A DNA stretch of 64,000 bases from Sinorhizobium kostiense (GTDB lineage: Bacteria; Pseudomonadota; Alphaproteobacteria; Rhizobiales; Rhizobiaceae): the NCBI RefSeq assembly GCF_017874595.1, contig NZ_JAGILA010000002.1:62001-126000 (forward strand). Direction: 5' to 3'. Every line of letters begins with the position of its first letter. Position 1 is the stretch's first letter. Made by a program: the position numbers and the translations under genes. This document shows, piece after piece, positions 47,732 through 57,772 of this stretch. Under the pieces are notes generated by a model. The model was not told the DNA's origin, ran no database searches, and worked only from the letters and a program-made list of their open reading frames with translations.

Positions 47732-48436
47732 TCAGTTCTCAGAGGCTAGCATCCTGTGGGAATCGTTCATAGCCTTCCTCAGCTCATCCACCACGGAAGC
47801 AGAAGGCAGCGTCTCTCCCTCCAGTTCCGGCGGCAGCTTCCACCCAGGCTCGATGCCCTGCATGTTCGGTAGTTCATGGGCAATCCCCTTGTGGCAATCG
47901 ATGCAGGTTGCCTTTCCCGGCAGCAGATAGCGCGTATGGATCTCGGCGGCACGTTGCGTCTGCTTCGAAAGGTCCATTGCCGCCGACGAGTGACAGTTGC
48001 GGCATTCGAGGCTGTCATTGGCCTTCAGCCTCGCCCATTCATGTTTGGCGAGTTCCAGACGATGGTCGAGGAATTTCTCGCGCGTGTTGATGGTACCGAA
48101 GATCTTGCCCCAGACTTCCTTCGAGGCCTGCATCTTGCGAGCGATCTTGTCCGTCCATTCATGCGGCACATGACAGTCTGGACAGGACGCCCGGACCCCC
48201 GAACGGTTGGAGAAATGGACAGTGCGCGTCAGCTCCTCATAGACGTTCGTCCGCATCTCATGACAGGAGACGCAAAACTCCTCCGTATTGGTGAGCTCCA
48301 ATGCGGTGTTGAAGGCGCCCCAGAAGATCACGCCGCCGATGAAGCCGCCGAGCGTCAGGAAGGCGAGGCTGAGCGTTGCGGCAGGCGTGGTCAGAATCTT
48401 CCACACCCAGAGCAGGACCCGCTTGACTCTGGCCAT
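47732..48436 (-). CDS. napC: Periplasmic nitrate reductase tetraheme cytochrome NapC
   Basis: A 234-residue membrane-anchored tetraheme cytochrome c of the NapC/NirT family. After an N-terminal helix ([20 protein letters not shown]), four heme sites are visible: CVSCH, CPDCH, CRNCH and CIDCH. It takes electrons from ubiquinol and gives them to NapB and NapA. It lies three bases after napB and is the last gene of napEFDABC. Confidence 0.98.
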   Translation of the reverse strand: MARVKRVLLWVWKILTTPAATLSLAFLTLGGFIGGVIFWGAFNTALELTNTEEFCVSCHEMRTNVYEELTRTVHFSNRSGVRASCPDCHVPHEWTDKIARKMQASKEVWGKIFGTINTREKFLDHRLELAKHEWARLKANDSLECRNCHSSAAMDLSKQTQRAAEIHTRYLLPGKATCIDCHKGIAHELPNMQGIEPGWKLPPELEGETLPSASVVDELRKAMNDSHRMLASEN

Positions 48437-48439
48437 GAC

Positions 48440-48916
48440 CTACTCGCTCCCCGCCTGCTTGACGCCCATCTCGCTCATGTCTTTGAAGGTGTTTTCCACA
48501 AGCGGACGCACGTCGGCCTGGGGGACATGGCACGCCGTGCAGAAATAGCGCCGCGGTGAAACGTCCGCGAGCATCTGGCCCTCCCGCGTCATGTAGTGGG
48601 TTACACTGATCATCGGCGCGCCGGACTCTTGCGTCAGTTCGCGCTTGTGGCAGGAAAGGCACCGGTTGGTGTTGACCGAAAGCTGGTAGCCTTCGATCGA
48701 GTGCGGAATGATCGGCGGCTGGTCAGGATAGGCGCGCTCCTTGCGGATATCGTCAACGACCCATCTCGGGATCGGCTCCGCCGCCACCTCACCCATTTCC
48801 TGCGGCGGTCCGGAGAGCTCCGGCACCCTCTCGCCCACCATCTGGGCGATCGCCCCGGTGGCGACGAACAGGACCGTCAACAGCGCCCCCAGCATCGAAC
48901 CGGGGCTTCTCATCAT
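48440..48916 (-). CDS. napB: Periplasmic nitrate reductase small subunit NapB
   Basis: A 158-residue diheme cytochrome c. It has a signal peptide ([20 protein letters not shown]), two heme sites CLSCH and CTACH, and axial His residues in IPHSIEGYQ and [10 protein letters not shown]. It passes electrons from NapC to NapA in the periplasm. The ATG at 48916 overlaps the napA stop by four bases; the longer upstream frame lies inside napA. Confidence 0.97.
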   Translation of the reverse strand: MMRSPGSMLGALLTVLFVATGAIAQMVGERVPELSGPPQEMGEVAAEPIPRWVVDDIRKERAYPDQPPIIPHSIEGYQLSVNTNRCLSCHKRELTQESGAPMISVTHYMTREGQMLADVSPRRYFCTACHVPQADVRPLVENTFKDMSEMGVKQAGSE

Positions 48917-51417
48917 GCGACAGAGACGATTTTGACCGCGCATTTTTTGAAATCCGTCTGTTTGGAAATGGGATCTGTTGCGTCGAGGGTCACCTTGTTG
49001 ATCAGCCTGCTGGCGTCGAACCAGGGCACGAAAATAACACCCGGCGGCATGCGGTTGCGGCCGCGCGTCTCGACGCGGGCGCGAATTTCGCCGCGACGGG
49101 AAACGATCCGCACTTCCGCGCCCTGATTGATTCCGCGGTCGCGGGCGTCTCCGGCGTTCATGAAGCAGACCGCACCGGGGAACGCCTTGTAGAGTTCCGG
49201 CACGCGCATTGTCATCGAGCCCGAATGCCAATGCTCGAGCACACGGCCCGTGACCAGCCAGATGTCGTATTCGTCGTCCGGGGATTCCGCCGGCGGCTCG
49301 TAGGGAACGGCAAGGATCACGGCCCTGCCGTCGGGGCGGCCATAGAACTTCACGCCCTCGCCCGGCTTCACATACGGATCATAACCCTCCCGATATCGCC
49401 ACAGCGTCTCCTTGCCGTCGACGACGGGCCAGCGCAGCCCCCTCTCCTGGTGATAGCGGTCATAGGGGGCAAGATCGTGCCCGTGTCCGCGGCCGAAGGA
49501 GGCGTATTCCTCGAAGAGCCCCTTCTGGATGTAAAAGCCGAAAGCCTCGGCCTCCCGGTTGGCGTATTCCTTGTTGATCTCGCTTGCCGGGAAACGGTCG
49601 ACATTTCCGTTCTTGAAGAGCACGTCGTAGAGGGTCTTGCCCCGATAGCCCGGATTGGCGTCGAGGATCTCGGCGGGCCAGACCTCGTCGGTGGTGAAGC
49701 GCTTGGAGAATTCCACAATCTGCCAGAGATCGGACCGCGCCTCTCCGGGCGCATTCACGAGCTGGTGCCACACATGAGTACGGCGCTCTGCATTGCCATA
49801 GGCGCCCTCCTTCTCCACCCACATGGCGGCCGGAAGGATCAGGTCGGCGCTCATTGCCGTGATCGTCGGATAGACGTCCGAGACAACCACGAAATTGTCC
49901 GGATTTCTGTAGCCTTGATAGGTTTCGTTTCCAGTATTGGGAGCCGCCTGGACGTTGTTGTTGACCTGGACCCAATAGAAGCTGAGCTTCCCGTCCTTCA
50001 ACATGCGGTCCTGCTCGACCGCGTGATAGCCGGGCTTCTCCGGAATGAGTCCGTGGGGAACGCGCCAGATTTCCTCGGCGTGCTTGCGGTGCTCCGGATT
50101 GGTGACGGACATGTCGGCCGGCAGCCGGTGGGCGAAGGTGCCTACTTCACGCGCCGTACCGCAGGCGGAGGGCTGGCCCGTCAGCGAGAACGGGCTGTTG
50201 CCGGGCTCGGATATCTTCCCTGTCAGCAGGTGAAGATTATAGACCATGTGGTTGACCCAGACGCCGCGCACGTGCTGATTGAAGCCCATGGTCCAAAGCG
50301 ACATCACCTTGCGGTTGGGATCGGCATAGAGGTCAGCCAATTGCTCGAGAAACCCGGCCTCGGCGCCGGTCAGTTCCACGGTCTTGTCGAGAGTATATTC
50401 CGACACGAAAGTCTTGAAGCTCTCGAAGTCGCTCGGCGTCATCTTCGCCGCATCCTTGGCGTTTGTCGCCTTGGTCTCGAGCGGATTGTCGGGCCTCAGG
50501 CCGTAGCCGATGTCGGTCGCGCCGACCATGAAGGTCGTATGTTTCCTGACGAAATCCTCGTTCACCCGGCCCGTCTGGATGATGTGATTGGCGATGTAGT
50601 TGAGGATCGCAAGATCCGTGCCCGGTTTGAAAACGATCGGGATATCGGCGAGATCCATGCTGCGATGAGTGAAGGTCGAGAGCACCGCCACCTTGACATG
50701 CTCATGTCCAAGCCTTCGATCGGCCAGACGCGTCCACAGGATCGGGTGCATCTCCGCCATATTCGAGCCCCAGAGCACGAAGGCATCTGCGTGCTCGATA
50801 TCGTCGTAGCACCCCATCGGCTCGTCCATGCCGAATGTGCGCATGAAGGCGTAAGCCGCCGAGGCCATGCAGTGGCGGGCATTTGGGTCGAGATTGTTGG
50901 AGCGGAAACCGGCACGCATCAGCTTGGTGGCCGCGTAGCCCTCGAAGATCGTCCATTGCCCTGAGCCGAACATGCCGACGGCGGTCGGCCCCTTCTCCTT
51001 CAGCACGCGCTTAGCCTGCTCGGCCATGACGTCGAAGGCCTCGTCCCAGCCAATGGGCTCGAACTCGCCGTCCTTGTCGAAGGCGCCGTTCCGCTTGCGT
51101 AGAAGCGGCGTCTTCAGTCGATCGGCGCCGTACATGATCTTTGACAGGAAGTAGCCCTTGATGCAGTTGAGGCCACGGTTGACCTCCGCCTGCGTGTCGC
51201 CGTGGGTGGCGACGACCTGCCCCTCCTTCACCCCCACCATGACGCCGCAGCCGGTGCCGCAGAAGCGGCAAGGCGCCTTGGCCCATTTGATCTGCAGCGC
51301 CTCCACACCGCCCGGCACGGGCTGTGCCGCGGCAGGAAGCGCAATGCCCGCAGTGGCGGCGGCGATGCCGGCCGCATGCGCCTTCAAGATATCACGCCGC
51401 GTCAGTCCGCCGGTCAT
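48913..51417 (-). CDS. napA: Periplasmic nitrate reductase catalytic subunit NapA
   Basis: An 834-residue molybdoenzyme that reduces nitrate to nitrite in the periplasm. The Tat signal [20 protein letters not shown] is followed by the [4Fe-4S] ligands Cys50, Cys53, Cys57 and Cys85 and the molybdenum ligand Cys183 in [11 protein letters not shown]. It belongs to the bis-MGD reductase family. The ATG at 51417 follows CAAGGAGACGATCGCC and gives the exact length I remember for S. meliloti NapA; earlier ATGs lie within napD. It overlaps napD by 26 bases. Confidence 0.98.
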   Translation of the reverse strand: MTGGLTRRDILKAHAAGIAAATAGIALPAAAQPVPGGVEALQIKWAKAPCRFCGTGCGVMVGVKEGQVVATHGDTQAEVNRGLNCIKGYFLSKIMYGADRLKTPLLRKRNGAFDKDGEFEPIGWDEAFDVMAEQAKRVLKEKGPTAVGMFGSGQWTIFEGYAATKLMRAGFRSNNLDPNARHCMASAAYAFMRTFGMDEPMGCYDDIEHADAFVLWGSNMAEMHPILWTRLADRRLGHEHVKVAVLSTFTHRSMDLADIPIVFKPGTDLAILNYIANHIIQTGRVNEDFVRKHTTFMVGATDIGYGLRPDNPLETKATNAKDAAKMTPSDFESFKTFVSEYTLDKTVELTGAEAGFLEQLADLYADPNRKVMSLWTMGFNQHVRGVWVNHMVYNLHLLTGKISEPGNSPFSLTGQPSACGTAREVGTFAHRLPADMSVTNPEHRKHAEEIWRVPHGLIPEKPGYHAVEQDRMLKDGKLSFYWVQVNNNVQAAPNTGNETYQGYRNPDNFVVVSDVYPTITAMSADLILPAAMWVEKEGAYGNAERRTHVWHQLVNAPGEARSDLWQIVEFSKRFTTDEVWPAEILDANPGYRGKTLYDVLFKNGNVDRFPASEINKEYANREAEAFGFYIQKGLFEEYASFGRGHGHDLAPYDRYHQERGLRWPVVDGKETLWRYREGYDPYVKPGEGVKFYGRPDGRAVILAVPYEPPAESPDDEYDIWLVTGRVLEHWHSGSMTMRVPELYKAFPGAVCFMNAGDARDRGINQGAEVRIVSRRGEIRARVETRGRNRMPPGVIFVPWFDASRLINKVTLDATDPISKQTDFKKCAVKIVSVA

Positions 51418-51679
51418 GGCGATCGTCTCCTTGAGTTTCGACATGCTCAAACACCATGTTTGCCGCCACCACGCCCTCGAGCAGAGAAATGCGCGACAGG
51501 ATTTCGCCGAGCGTTCCCGTGCTCGCTCCCTCGATCACGACGACGATTTTTCCCGCTTCGTGCGCGTAAACCTCGACATTCGGCATCTCGGCTAGCCGAG
51601 CGACGACGCGCTCCTCCATACGCGGGATCGTGACGACGACCGCGCTGGAGATATGATAGGTTGCGTCTGGATCAGACAT
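51392..51679 (-). CDS. napD: NapA signal-peptide chaperone NapD
   Basis: A 95-residue ferredoxin-like protein that binds the Tat signal of NapA and holds it back until the cofactor is in place. [20 protein letters not shown] and [19 protein letters not shown] match the family. It overlaps napF by eight bases and napA by 26, which helps keep its amount tied to NapA. Confidence 0.93.
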   Translation of the reverse strand: MSDPDATYHISSAVVVTIPRMEERVVARLAEMPNVEVYAHEAGKIVVVIEGASTGTLGEILSRISLLEGVVAANMVFEHVETQGDDRHDRRTDAA

Positions 51680-52172
51680 GCGCGTCCTCCCTCGCGGCCT
51701 CGCGAATGCCTATCGCCGCCACAGGACAGACGGCAAGGCAGGCCCCGCAGCCGGTACAAGCCTCTTCCATGACCTCGGGCAGGAAAGGACCACCGGCGCG
51801 TGGATGGAAGCGGATCGCCTCAGTCGGACAGGCATCGCGACAGGCTTGGCAATCGGTACGGTTCTTGGCGAGGCAATTGTCGCCGATCATCGCAACATGC
51901 GGAAAGAACTGCGGCTGGCCGGTAAACACCGGCTCGGAACAGAGCTCTGCACATCGGCCGCAGAAGGTGCACTCCGCGATAGAGAAATCGAGCGCGGGAC
52001 GGTCTGAGATCAGCCGGACGATATGCGTCGGACAGGCCTCGACGCACTTCCCGCACCCCGTGCAGGCGTTGAGACTTGCGGCGGTGATGCCGGGAGGAAG
52101 GACACGTTGTCTTCGCCCTTCGTAGCGACCACGCAGAAAATTCCGCCTCGATGTGTCGACAGATTCACCCAT
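51672..52172 (-). CDS. napF: Ferredoxin-type protein NapF
   Basis: A 166-residue cytoplasmic iron-sulfur protein with several four-Cys clusters: CTGCGKCVEACP, CTFCGRCAELCSEP, CQACRDACP and CTGCGACLAVCP. NapF helps mature NapA, probably by loading its [4Fe-4S] cluster. The twin Arg near the N-terminus (TSRRNFLRGRY) is common in NapF although the protein stays in the cytoplasm. It follows napE after seven bases. Confidence 0.94.
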   Translation of the reverse strand: MGESVDTSRRNFLRGRYEGRRQRVLPPGITAASLNACTGCGKCVEACPTHIVRLISDRPALDFSIAECTFCGRCAELCSEPVFTGQPQFFPHVAMIGDNCLAKNRTDCQACRDACPTEAIRFHPRAGGPFLPEVMEEACTGCGACLAVCPVAAIGIREAAREDAHV

Positions 52173-52179
52173 GTCGCCC

Positions 52180-52365
52180 TCAATGCCCTGGTGGACCGGG
52201 GGGGCCGAAGACGATCTGAAACATCCAAACGAGAAACCCGTAGGCGCCGACTACGCCCACGGCGGCGATCGGCCAGATGCCGAATGCCAACACGAGGAAG
52301 GTGATCAGTTCGTTTAGGCGCCGCCTGCGTGGCAGGCTCGCCCCTGGCTGGTCGGCCTCGGGCAT
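52180..52365 (-). CDS. napE: Nap system small membrane protein NapE
   Basis: A 61-residue protein with one transmembrane helix (LITFLVLAFGIWPIAAVGVV) after a basic stretch (LPRRRRLNE), and YGFLVWMFQIVFGPPGPPGH at the end. This is the NapE signature. Its role is unclear. It is the first gene of napEFDABC, with an FNR-type box about 106 bases upstream. Confidence 0.9.
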   Translation of the reverse strand: MPEADQPGASLPRRRRLNELITFLVLAFGIWPIAAVGVVGAYGFLVWMFQIVFGPPGPPGH

Positions 52366-52470
52366 TCAAGCGTCTCCTCTCCAAACGCGTACGCCGAAAA
52401 CGAAGTCTAGTACCTCGAACAAAAAAATAAAGGGCGACTTCAGACGATTCCTGGTTGAACTCTGAAGAAA

Positions 52471-52484
52471 TTGATTATTGTCAA
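52471..52484 (-). promoter_or_regulatory. FNR/NnrR-type box of napEFDABC
   Basis: TTGATTATTGTCAA keeps TTGAT and a near-complete second half (GTCAA). It lies 106 bases upstream of the napE ATG. The 257-base gap to the pseudoazurin gene holds no other feature I can support. Confidence 0.82.
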
Positions 52485-52622
52485 GTAATTGGAATGTGCG
52501 CGCGCCAGGCCACATAATATTCGAAACAGCCAAATATCTATAGGATCTAAACTAAGTGGGCCCGGCGCAGACAGAGATGCGTTGCGCCGAGCCCTTCAAT
52601 TTAGTCTGGCGCTCCTCTGTAT

Positions 52623-53066
52623 CTACTGGAGGGCTCCCGCGAGAGCGGCGTCGAGGCGCTCCCTCGCCTTCTTTGGCAGCTTCACTGCCTTCACCTTCTC
52701 GATGTTCGCGGGCGCGTCACCGACGACAACCGCCGCGACCATTCCCATGCCAACATGGGGGGCGCACTTGACGCCGTAGACTCCTGGCACGTCGAACGTC
52801 ACCTTATAGGTCTCGTTCATCTTGCTCTTGAAGGCGGTGGCACCGTCGGGGATCATGTCCTTGATCGTCTCGACGTTATGCCCCTTGTCGGTCGGGACAA
52901 AGGTAACGCTGTCGCCCGGATTGATCTTGACCAAGGCCGGCTCGAAGACCATTGCGCCATCGGCGCCCTTGTTCAGCATGCGGACTTCGAAATCGGCGGC
53001 GGATGCCGTACCGGTGAGAGCGCTAAGAACTGCGGCGACTACTATACCCTTTGCGATTGTGCGCAC
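52623..53066 (-). CDS. azu: Pseudoazurin
   Basis: A 147-residue periplasmic blue copper protein that carries electrons to NirK. A signal peptide (to about residue 23, TASA) is followed by the cupredoxin fold with type-1 copper ligands His63, Cys101, His104 and Met109 (KGHNVE and [11 protein letters not shown]). The spacings of 38, 3 and 5 residues equal those of known pseudoazurins. It uses a GTG start at 53066 after AAGGAGAAATTCAA; the longer frame is not plausible. The FNR-type box lies 76 bases upstream. Confidence 0.95.
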   Translation of the reverse strand: MRTIAKGIVVAAVLSALTGTASAADFEVRMLNKGADGAMVFEPALVKINPGDSVTFVPTDKGHNVETIKDMIPDGATAFKSKMNETYKVTFDVPGVYGVKCAPHVGMGMVAAVVVGDAPANIEKVKAVKLPKKARERLDAALAGALQ

Positions 53067-53141
53067 TTGAATTTCTCCTTGGTTTCGGGACCCTGTTCGG
53101 TCCTTGCAGCAAGGAGATAGGACAGAAGCAGCCGCCGCTCT

Positions 53142-53155
53142 TTGATGCTTGTCAA
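53142..53155 (-). promoter_or_regulatory. FNR/NnrR-type box of the pseudoazurin gene
   Basis: TTGATGCTTGTCAA matches TTGAT-N4-ATCAA with one mismatch and ends 76 bases before the GTG start. Confidence 0.82.
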
Positions 53156-53181
53156 ACACTCAGGGGTATAGTCTGGATGTT

Positions 53182-53877
53182 TTAGTCCCGCCCGCCGTCG
53201 GCGAGCGCCGCCAAACCCGGCAGGTCGCAGATGATCAGTTTCTGGCGGCCTCCCTCGACCAGCCCCTTCTGCTCCCAAGCGCTCAGGATGCGCGAAACCG
53301 TATGAAGCGTGGTACCGGTCATTTCGGCAATGTCCTGCCGGGAAATCGGGAAGTCGATGCGTATGCCGCCTTTCTCCTTCCTGCCCGCCTGGTGCGAAAG
53401 ACGCAGCACCGCGTGGGCGACGCGCCGCTCCACCTCCTGCGTCGACATCTCGCGGATCCGGGTGTGCGCTTCTTCGAGCCGCTGACCGATCGTCTGCATC
53501 GTACTGACCGCGAGCAGCGGATTCTGCTCGACGAATTGCGGCCAAAGATCCGTCGGCCAGGACAGGGCGAGACTCTCCGTGGCCGCCGTCGCGGTACCCG
53601 GATAATCCGAACGCTGCAGCGCCTTGGCAAAACCGAAAAGGTCGCCCGGATGGACGACACGCACAATGATCTGCTGCCCGTCCTCGGTGACCTGGGTGAC
53701 CTTCAGGCGCCCATGCAGGAGAAGGAAAAAGTTGGTTGCGGTCTGGCCCTGCTCGAAGACGGCGTCACCCTGCGGCACACGCCTTGGCGTTGCATGGGTG
53801 AGCAGCCTGTCCAGATCGGCGTCGCTCATCCTGTCGAACAGCGAAAGCGACCTTACGACGCTGCGGTCGATCTTCAT
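53182..53877 (-). CDS. nnrR: Nitric-oxide-responsive regulator NnrR (CRP/FNR family)
   Basis: A 231-residue CRP/FNR-family activator of nirK, nor and nnrS in response to nitrogen oxides. It has the effector barrel (AVFEQGQTATNFFLLLHGRL and VVHPGDLFGFAKAL) and the recognition helix region FPISRQDIAEMTGTTLHTVS with H..SR where FNR and FixK have E..SR, which agrees with the looser NnrR half-sites. It lies in the denitrification cluster between the pseudoazurin gene and nirV. No cysteine cluster is present. Confidence 0.93.
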   Translation of the reverse strand: MKIDRSVVRSLSLFDRMSDADLDRLLTHATPRRVPQGDAVFEQGQTATNFFLLLHGRLKVTQVTEDGQQIIVRVVHPGDLFGFAKALQRSDYPGTATAATESLALSWPTDLWPQFVEQNPLLAVSTMQTIGQRLEEAHTRIREMSTQEVERRVAHAVLRLSHQAGRKEKGGIRIDFPISRQDIAEMTGTTLHTVSRILSAWEQKGLVEGGRQKLIICDLPGLAALADGGRD

Positions 53878-53988
53878 TCCACTTTCCTACTGCCCGGATC
53901 CCTCAACAATGCAGCCATCGTACTATCACGGAAGAAAGGGGGAAAAAAGCAGAGGATCCGCGGCGACAGAGAGCCGCCACATCGCACA

Positions 53989-54903
53989 TCAGACGTCGAG
54001 GCCCTTCGCACGCAGCGTCTGCATCAAGGGTGCATACCACCGCGTGTCCTTCACCAGACGGAAGCCCACATTGTCGGGCGGCGCGCCGACGGCGCAGCCG
54101 CCACCCTTCGGGTTGCGGACGAAGGAGCTGAGCGCGGCCCGATGCTTGCCGGAGGCGATGTAAATGCCGCAGGATGAGGCATCGCTGATAGTATTCCCTG
54201 CGCGATCGAGCGTGACGCGTCGCATGCAGGTCGTCGTCCATTCCCAGACATTGCCTGCAAAGTCAGCGAGGCCTGTTTCGCTCTCGCCGAAATGTCCGAG
54301 CCGCTGCGGCTCCGGCTCGCGGGATGCCTTGCGCTCAGTCTCGCGGTAGTAGTCGGCAAGCCAACGCAACGCCGGATTGGAGCTGTCTTCATCGACATCG
54401 AGCGCATCGTCGGGAAAGCGCGAGCCTGCGGCAAAGGCGAGTTGCTTGTCGGTAGGCAACACCCAGACCTCCCCCGTGCGACGGCTGAGCCAGGCGGCAT
54501 AGGTCTGCGCGTCATCGTAGCTGACGCCGGTTGCCGGCATGCGTTCGGGATCCGCCGGCACATGCTCGGGTTCGGCTGGCGGGCAGGCCTCCTCCTCAAC
54601 GCAGCGCGCATAATCCGCGGCTGTCACCTGATATTTCATGATCGTGAGCGGCGCGCTCATGCGCACCGTCTCGACCGGTCCGTCGACGGCATAGCCGTTC
54701 TTGAAGAATTCCCCGGCGACGCGATATCGGAACTCCCGTGGGGCCACGGTCACGAACGCCGGTGCGTCGAGTGAAGCGCCGACGGGAGCGTTACCCAGAA
54801 GCCCTGTTTTGCTTGCGAGCAGTCCGGCGAAAACCAGGAAGAGTGCGGAGGGTATCGCAAGCGAAGCGGCACTGATTTCTCTTTTCTCTGAAAACGCGGC
54901 CAT
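53989..54903 (-). CDS. nirV: NirV, formylglycine-generating-enzyme-like protein
   Basis: A 304-residue protein with a single N-terminal membrane helix (SAALAIPSALFLVFAGLL-like) and a large periplasmic FGE-sulfatase domain: VRMSAPLTIMKYQVTAADYA, MPATGVSYDDAQTYAAWLSR, LADFAGNVWEWTTTC and VRNPKGGG. NirV is regularly encoded after nirK; its role is not settled. The ATG at 54903 follows GCAGGGGAGGCCGTG. It lies 100 bases downstream of nirK on the same strand and is probably in its transcription unit. Confidence 0.92.
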   Translation of the reverse strand: MAAFSEKREISAASLAIPSALFLVFAGLLASKTGLLGNAPVGASLDAPAFVTVAPREFRYRVAGEFFKNGYAVDGPVETVRMSAPLTIMKYQVTAADYARCVEEEACPPAEPEHVPADPERMPATGVSYDDAQTYAAWLSRRTGEVWVLPTDKQLAFAAGSRFPDDALDVDEDSSNPALRWLADYYRETERKASREPEPQRLGHFGESETGLADFAGNVWEWTTTCMRRVTLDRAGNTISDASSCGIYIASGKHRAALSSFVRNPKGGGCAVGAPPDNVGFRLVKDTRWYAPLMQTLRAKGLDV

Positions 54904-55003
54904 CACGGCCTCCCCTGCGACCACTTCCAAGGCCTATGGCGGCAGCATCGCGCCCGCCGGCGACACGCGCTCCCAGCCGGGGCGCGTGTCGCGGTGACCG
55001 GCA

Positions 55004-56134
55004 TCAGGTGCCCGAAGGAGCACGAACTGCCGTCATGAGATCGTCGTTCCAATCGCCGGTGACGGTGAAATGGGCGGCGGCGCCGAGCTCGAATGCCTCG
55101 ATCAGGTTGTGGTTGACATAGGCATAGATACCGGGCTGCTCGAAGGTGTAGAAGGCAGCACCGGCCGTGCCGCCGGGGATGAACCAGGTCTCCTGGTCGA
55201 CGTCCGGAGGATTGCGGAACTTGCCTGTCGCCCAGACATAATCGCCATGGCCGCCGATCAGATGCGGACGGGTGTCGCGGTTGGCCTGCGAATGGACGAT
55301 GAGGACCTTCTCGCCGACTGCCGCCTTCAGCGCATTGTCGCCGGTGAGTGCGCCAACTGCGCCATTGAAGACGATATGGGTCGGAGTCAGCGTGCGCATC
55401 ACTTCAAGGGTGTCCGCATAGGCATCGCCGACGCTCTCATATTTCTTGAAATTGCCATTCTCGTCGCGCGGCACATAGAAGTCCTGCTCGCCGACATAGT
55501 AGACCTTGTCGTAGGCGATCGATTTGCCCTTGCCGTCGGTCAGTCCTTCGCGCGGCAGCACCATGATGGCGCCGTTCATGCCAGAAGTGACGTGCCACGG
55601 CACCATCCCGGGAGGTGCGCAATGGTAGACGAAGACGCCGGCCTTGGTAGCCTTGAAGCGCAGCACCGCGCTCTCGCCGGGGTTGACGACCGTCAGTGCG
55701 CCGCCCCCAAGCGCGCCAGTTGCCGAATGGAAGTCGATATTGTGCTGCAGCTGGTTGGTCTCAGGGTTATTCAGTGTCACCTCGACATAGTCATCCTGGT
55801 GGACGACCATCAGAGGGCCCGGAACCGAACCGTTGAAAGTCATCGCGTTGAGCTCCGTACCCTGCTCGTCGATGACGATCTTCTTCTCCTCGATCGTCAG
55901 GGTGAACTCGATGACCTTGGGACCGCCTTCGGCCTTCTGTGTATGGGCGTGAACGAAGGGCGGCTTCACCAGGTCGACCTTGACGCGCGGCAGCGAGGCG
56001 ATATCGACAGGGGCGGCCTTGGCGACCGCCTCTTCCGCATGGGCAGCAACTGCACCGACGAGTGGCGTCAGGGCGCCCGCGATCGCGGCGCCAGCCAGCA
56101 TGCTGCGGCGTGTTACCTGGAATTGCTCAGACAT
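55004..56134 (-). CDS. nirK: Copper-containing nitrite reductase NirK
   Basis: A 376-residue periplasmic enzyme that reduces nitrite to nitric oxide. The N-terminus has a Tat-type signal ([20 protein letters not shown]). Type-1 copper ligands are His131, Cys172, His181 and Met186; type-2 ligands are His136, His171 and His342, and the catalytic Asp is Asp134. All spacings agree with Alcaligenes NirK. The 75-base upstream box suits NnrR control. Pseudoazurin, encoded 2 kb away, is its likely donor. Confidence 0.98.
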   Translation of the reverse strand: MSEQFQVTRRSMLAGAAIAGALTPLVGAVAAHAEEAVAKAAPVDIASLPRVKVDLVKPPFVHAHTQKAEGGPKVIEFTLTIEEKKIVIDEQGTELNAMTFNGSVPGPLMVVHQDDYVEVTLNNPETNQLQHNIDFHSATGALGGGALTVVNPGESAVLRFKATKAGVFVYHCAPPGMVPWHVTSGMNGAIMVLPREGLTDGKGKSIAYDKVYYVGEQDFYVPRDENGNFKKYESVGDAYADTLEVMRTLTPTHIVFNGAVGALTGDNALKAAVGEKVLIVHSQANRDTRPHLIGGHGDYVWATGKFRNPPDVDQETWFIPGGTAGAAFYTFEQPGIYAYVNHNLIEAFELGAAAHFTVTGDWNDDLMTAVRAPSGT

Positions 56135-56208
56135 GGAACCTCTCCTTGAAAGACGGAGCGAACATCGCCCGGTCGCCTTTCATCCTAGGAGCACTCCCGC
56201 CAGCCTCT

Positions 56209-56222
56209 TTGAGGTGGAACAA
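56209..56222 (-). promoter_or_regulatory. NnrR-type box of nirK
   Basis: TTGAGGTGGAACAA keeps the TTG-N8-CAA frame typical of NnrR sites but not the full FixK consensus. It ends 75 bases before the nirK ATG, the same distance as the pseudoazurin box from its start. Confidence 0.7.
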
Positions 56223-56269
56223 ATACGCAAATTGCCCTGATGCGACATTTTGACAGCTCATCGGCCCGA

Positions 56270-56361
56270 CAATCGGAACCGCTTGTCGGAAAGCTCGATG
56301 CGCAGATTTAAAGAGTTGCAGCGACCTTTGCGCGTCTGAAAGGACGCGCGTCGCTGTAGCA
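56270..56361. repeat. Rhizobial intergenic palindromic element, full form
   Basis: Two motifs stand side by side: CAATCGGAACCGCTTGTCGG with AAGCTCGATGCGCAGATTT, and GCGACCTTTGCGCGTCTGAA with GGACGCGCGTCGCTGTAGC. Single motifs recur at 13,452, 26,395 and 33,639, and the pair recurs inverted at 43,643. The element lies between the divergent nirK and nnrS promoters in the 353-base gap 56,135-56,487. Confidence 0.75.
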
Positions 56362-56416
56362 GAGGCGACAACTCCGGTGGGTCATCGCCGCGTGCAGGAT
56401 CGCAACTGACGTGTCT

Positions 56417-56430
56417 TTGCCAATTGTCAA
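56417..56430 (+). promoter_or_regulatory. NnrR-type box of nnrS
   Basis: TTGCCAATTGTCAA has the TTG-N8-CAA frame and ends 57 bases before the nnrS ATG on the plus strand. Confidence 0.75.
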
Positions 56431-56487
56431 AGAACGCTTTGCGGAACGCCTGTAGTCAGATGCGAGCCAAACATCAGGAGCTGAATC

Positions 56488-57699
56488 ATGAATGCATCAA
56501 AGGTGGCCGAGCGTCCCGGCCCCGTGCCGCGGGGCCTCGCCCGCACGGGCCCCGTGCTGTTTTCCTATGGCTTCAGGCCATTCTTCCTCAGCGCTTCCAT
56601 TTGGGCGATCGTCGCCATGACCTTATGGATCGCGGCGCTCGCCGGTCATATCGAAATGGGTGGCAGCTACGGTGCGCATGCGTGGCATGCGCACGAGATG
56701 CTGTTCGGCTTCGCCTCTGCCGTGCTGGCCGGATTCCTGTTGACGGCAGTGCCGAACTGGACGGGGCGGCTACCGGTTTCCGGCTGGCCGCTTGCCGGTC
56801 TCCTCGGGCTCTGGCTTCTGGGCCGAATTGCACTCCTTTGGCCCGATAGGATCGGCCTCCCGGCGGCCGCGGCGATCGACGGTCTCTTCCTTCCGGTGCT
56901 CCTCATCATTTGCGCGCGCGAGGTGATCGCCGGCCGCAAATGGAAGGATCTGAAGGTCCTTGGCGGCCTCCTGGCTCTGTCCGTCGCAAATGCCTGCTTC
57001 CATGTCGCCGTGATCGGGGGCGATCACGCCCATGTGGCGATGCGACTCGGGATTTCCGCCTATGTAGCGCTGGTCACAATCGTCGGCGGCCGGATCTTGC
57101 CGAGCTTTACCCGCAGCTGGCTGAACCGCGTCGGCCGCACCGATTTCCCCGTTCCCTACAACCGCTTCGATACCGCCGCCATCCTCGCGGGCGTTATCGC
57201 CCTTGGATTGTGGACGCTCGTTCCCCACCATCCGGCCACGGCGGTCGCCGGCATGCAGGCCGCCGTCATGCATGCGATCCGGCTCCTGCGATGGCGCGGG
57301 TTCGCCACCTGGCCGGAGATGTTGCTCGTCATCCTGCACGTGGCATATGGCTTCGTTCCGCTGGGCTTTGCCGCAATCGCCCTCAGCGCGACTGGGCTCA
57401 TCGAAGAACATTCGGTCATGCATGTGATGACGGTGGGCGCCATCGCTTCGATGATGCTCGCGGTGATGACCCGTGCGAGCCGCGGCCATACGGGTCATGC
57501 GCTCACGGCTTCGCGCCTGACCACCGCCTCCTACGGGGCGATCGTGCTCTCGGCGCTGTTGCGTCCTCTCGCGGAAATGCTGCCCGAAGCCGCGACTTCG
57601 CTCTATGCGGCCTCGGGGAGCCTCTGGATCTCCGCCTTCGCGCTCTTCTGCCTCGAATACGGGCCGATCCTGCTGCGCAAGCGCCGCGCGCTGCGCTGA
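56488..57699 (+). CDS. nnrS: NnrS family heme- and copper-containing membrane protein
   Basis: A 403-residue inner-membrane protein with about 12 helices. FSYGFRPFFLSASIWAIVAM and HAWHAHEMLFGFASAVLAGF near the N-terminus, GRILPSFTRSWLNR in the middle and EHSVMHVMTVGAIASMMLAV late are the NnrS signatures; the His residues bind heme and copper. NnrS is part of nitric-oxide stress protection in denitrifiers. It is divergent from nirK, carries its own NnrR-type box and ends before a shared terminator. Confidence 0.95.
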   Translation: MNASKVAERPGPVPRGLARTGPVLFSYGFRPFFLSASIWAIVAMTLWIAALAGHIEMGGSYGAHAWHAHEMLFGFASAVLAGFLLTAVPNWTGRLPVSGWPLAGLLGLWLLGRIALLWPDRIGLPAAAAIDGLFLPVLLIICAREVIAGRKWKDLKVLGGLLALSVANACFHVAVIGGDHAHVAMRLGISAYVALVTIVGGRILPSFTRSWLNRVGRTDFPVPYNRFDTAAILAGVIALGLWTLVPHHPATAVAGMQAAVMHAIRLLRWRGFATWPEMLLVILHVAYGFVPLGFAAIALSATGLIEEHSVMHVMTVGAIASMMLAVMTRASRGHTGHALTASRLTTASYGAIVLSALLRPLAEMLPEAATSLYAASGSLWISAFALFCLEYGPILLRKRRALR

Positions 57700-57720
57700 A
57701 GGCCGGCAAATCCACAAGCC

Positions 57721-57752
57721 AGAACGGCCCGAGGTTTCTCCCGGGCCGTTCT
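57721..57752. terminator. Bidirectional terminator after nnrS and the DUF59 gene
   Basis: AGAACGGCCCG pairs perfectly with CGGGCCGTTCT around a ten-base loop, between the convergent nnrS and DUF59 genes. Confidence 0.8.
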
Positions 57753-57772
57753 ATCCGTAGCGCGGCACCCCC

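Noticed and set aside
49225-50964. 579-codon plus-strand frame opposite napA
   Set aside because: It lies entirely within napA, whose cofactor ligands and length are all in order.
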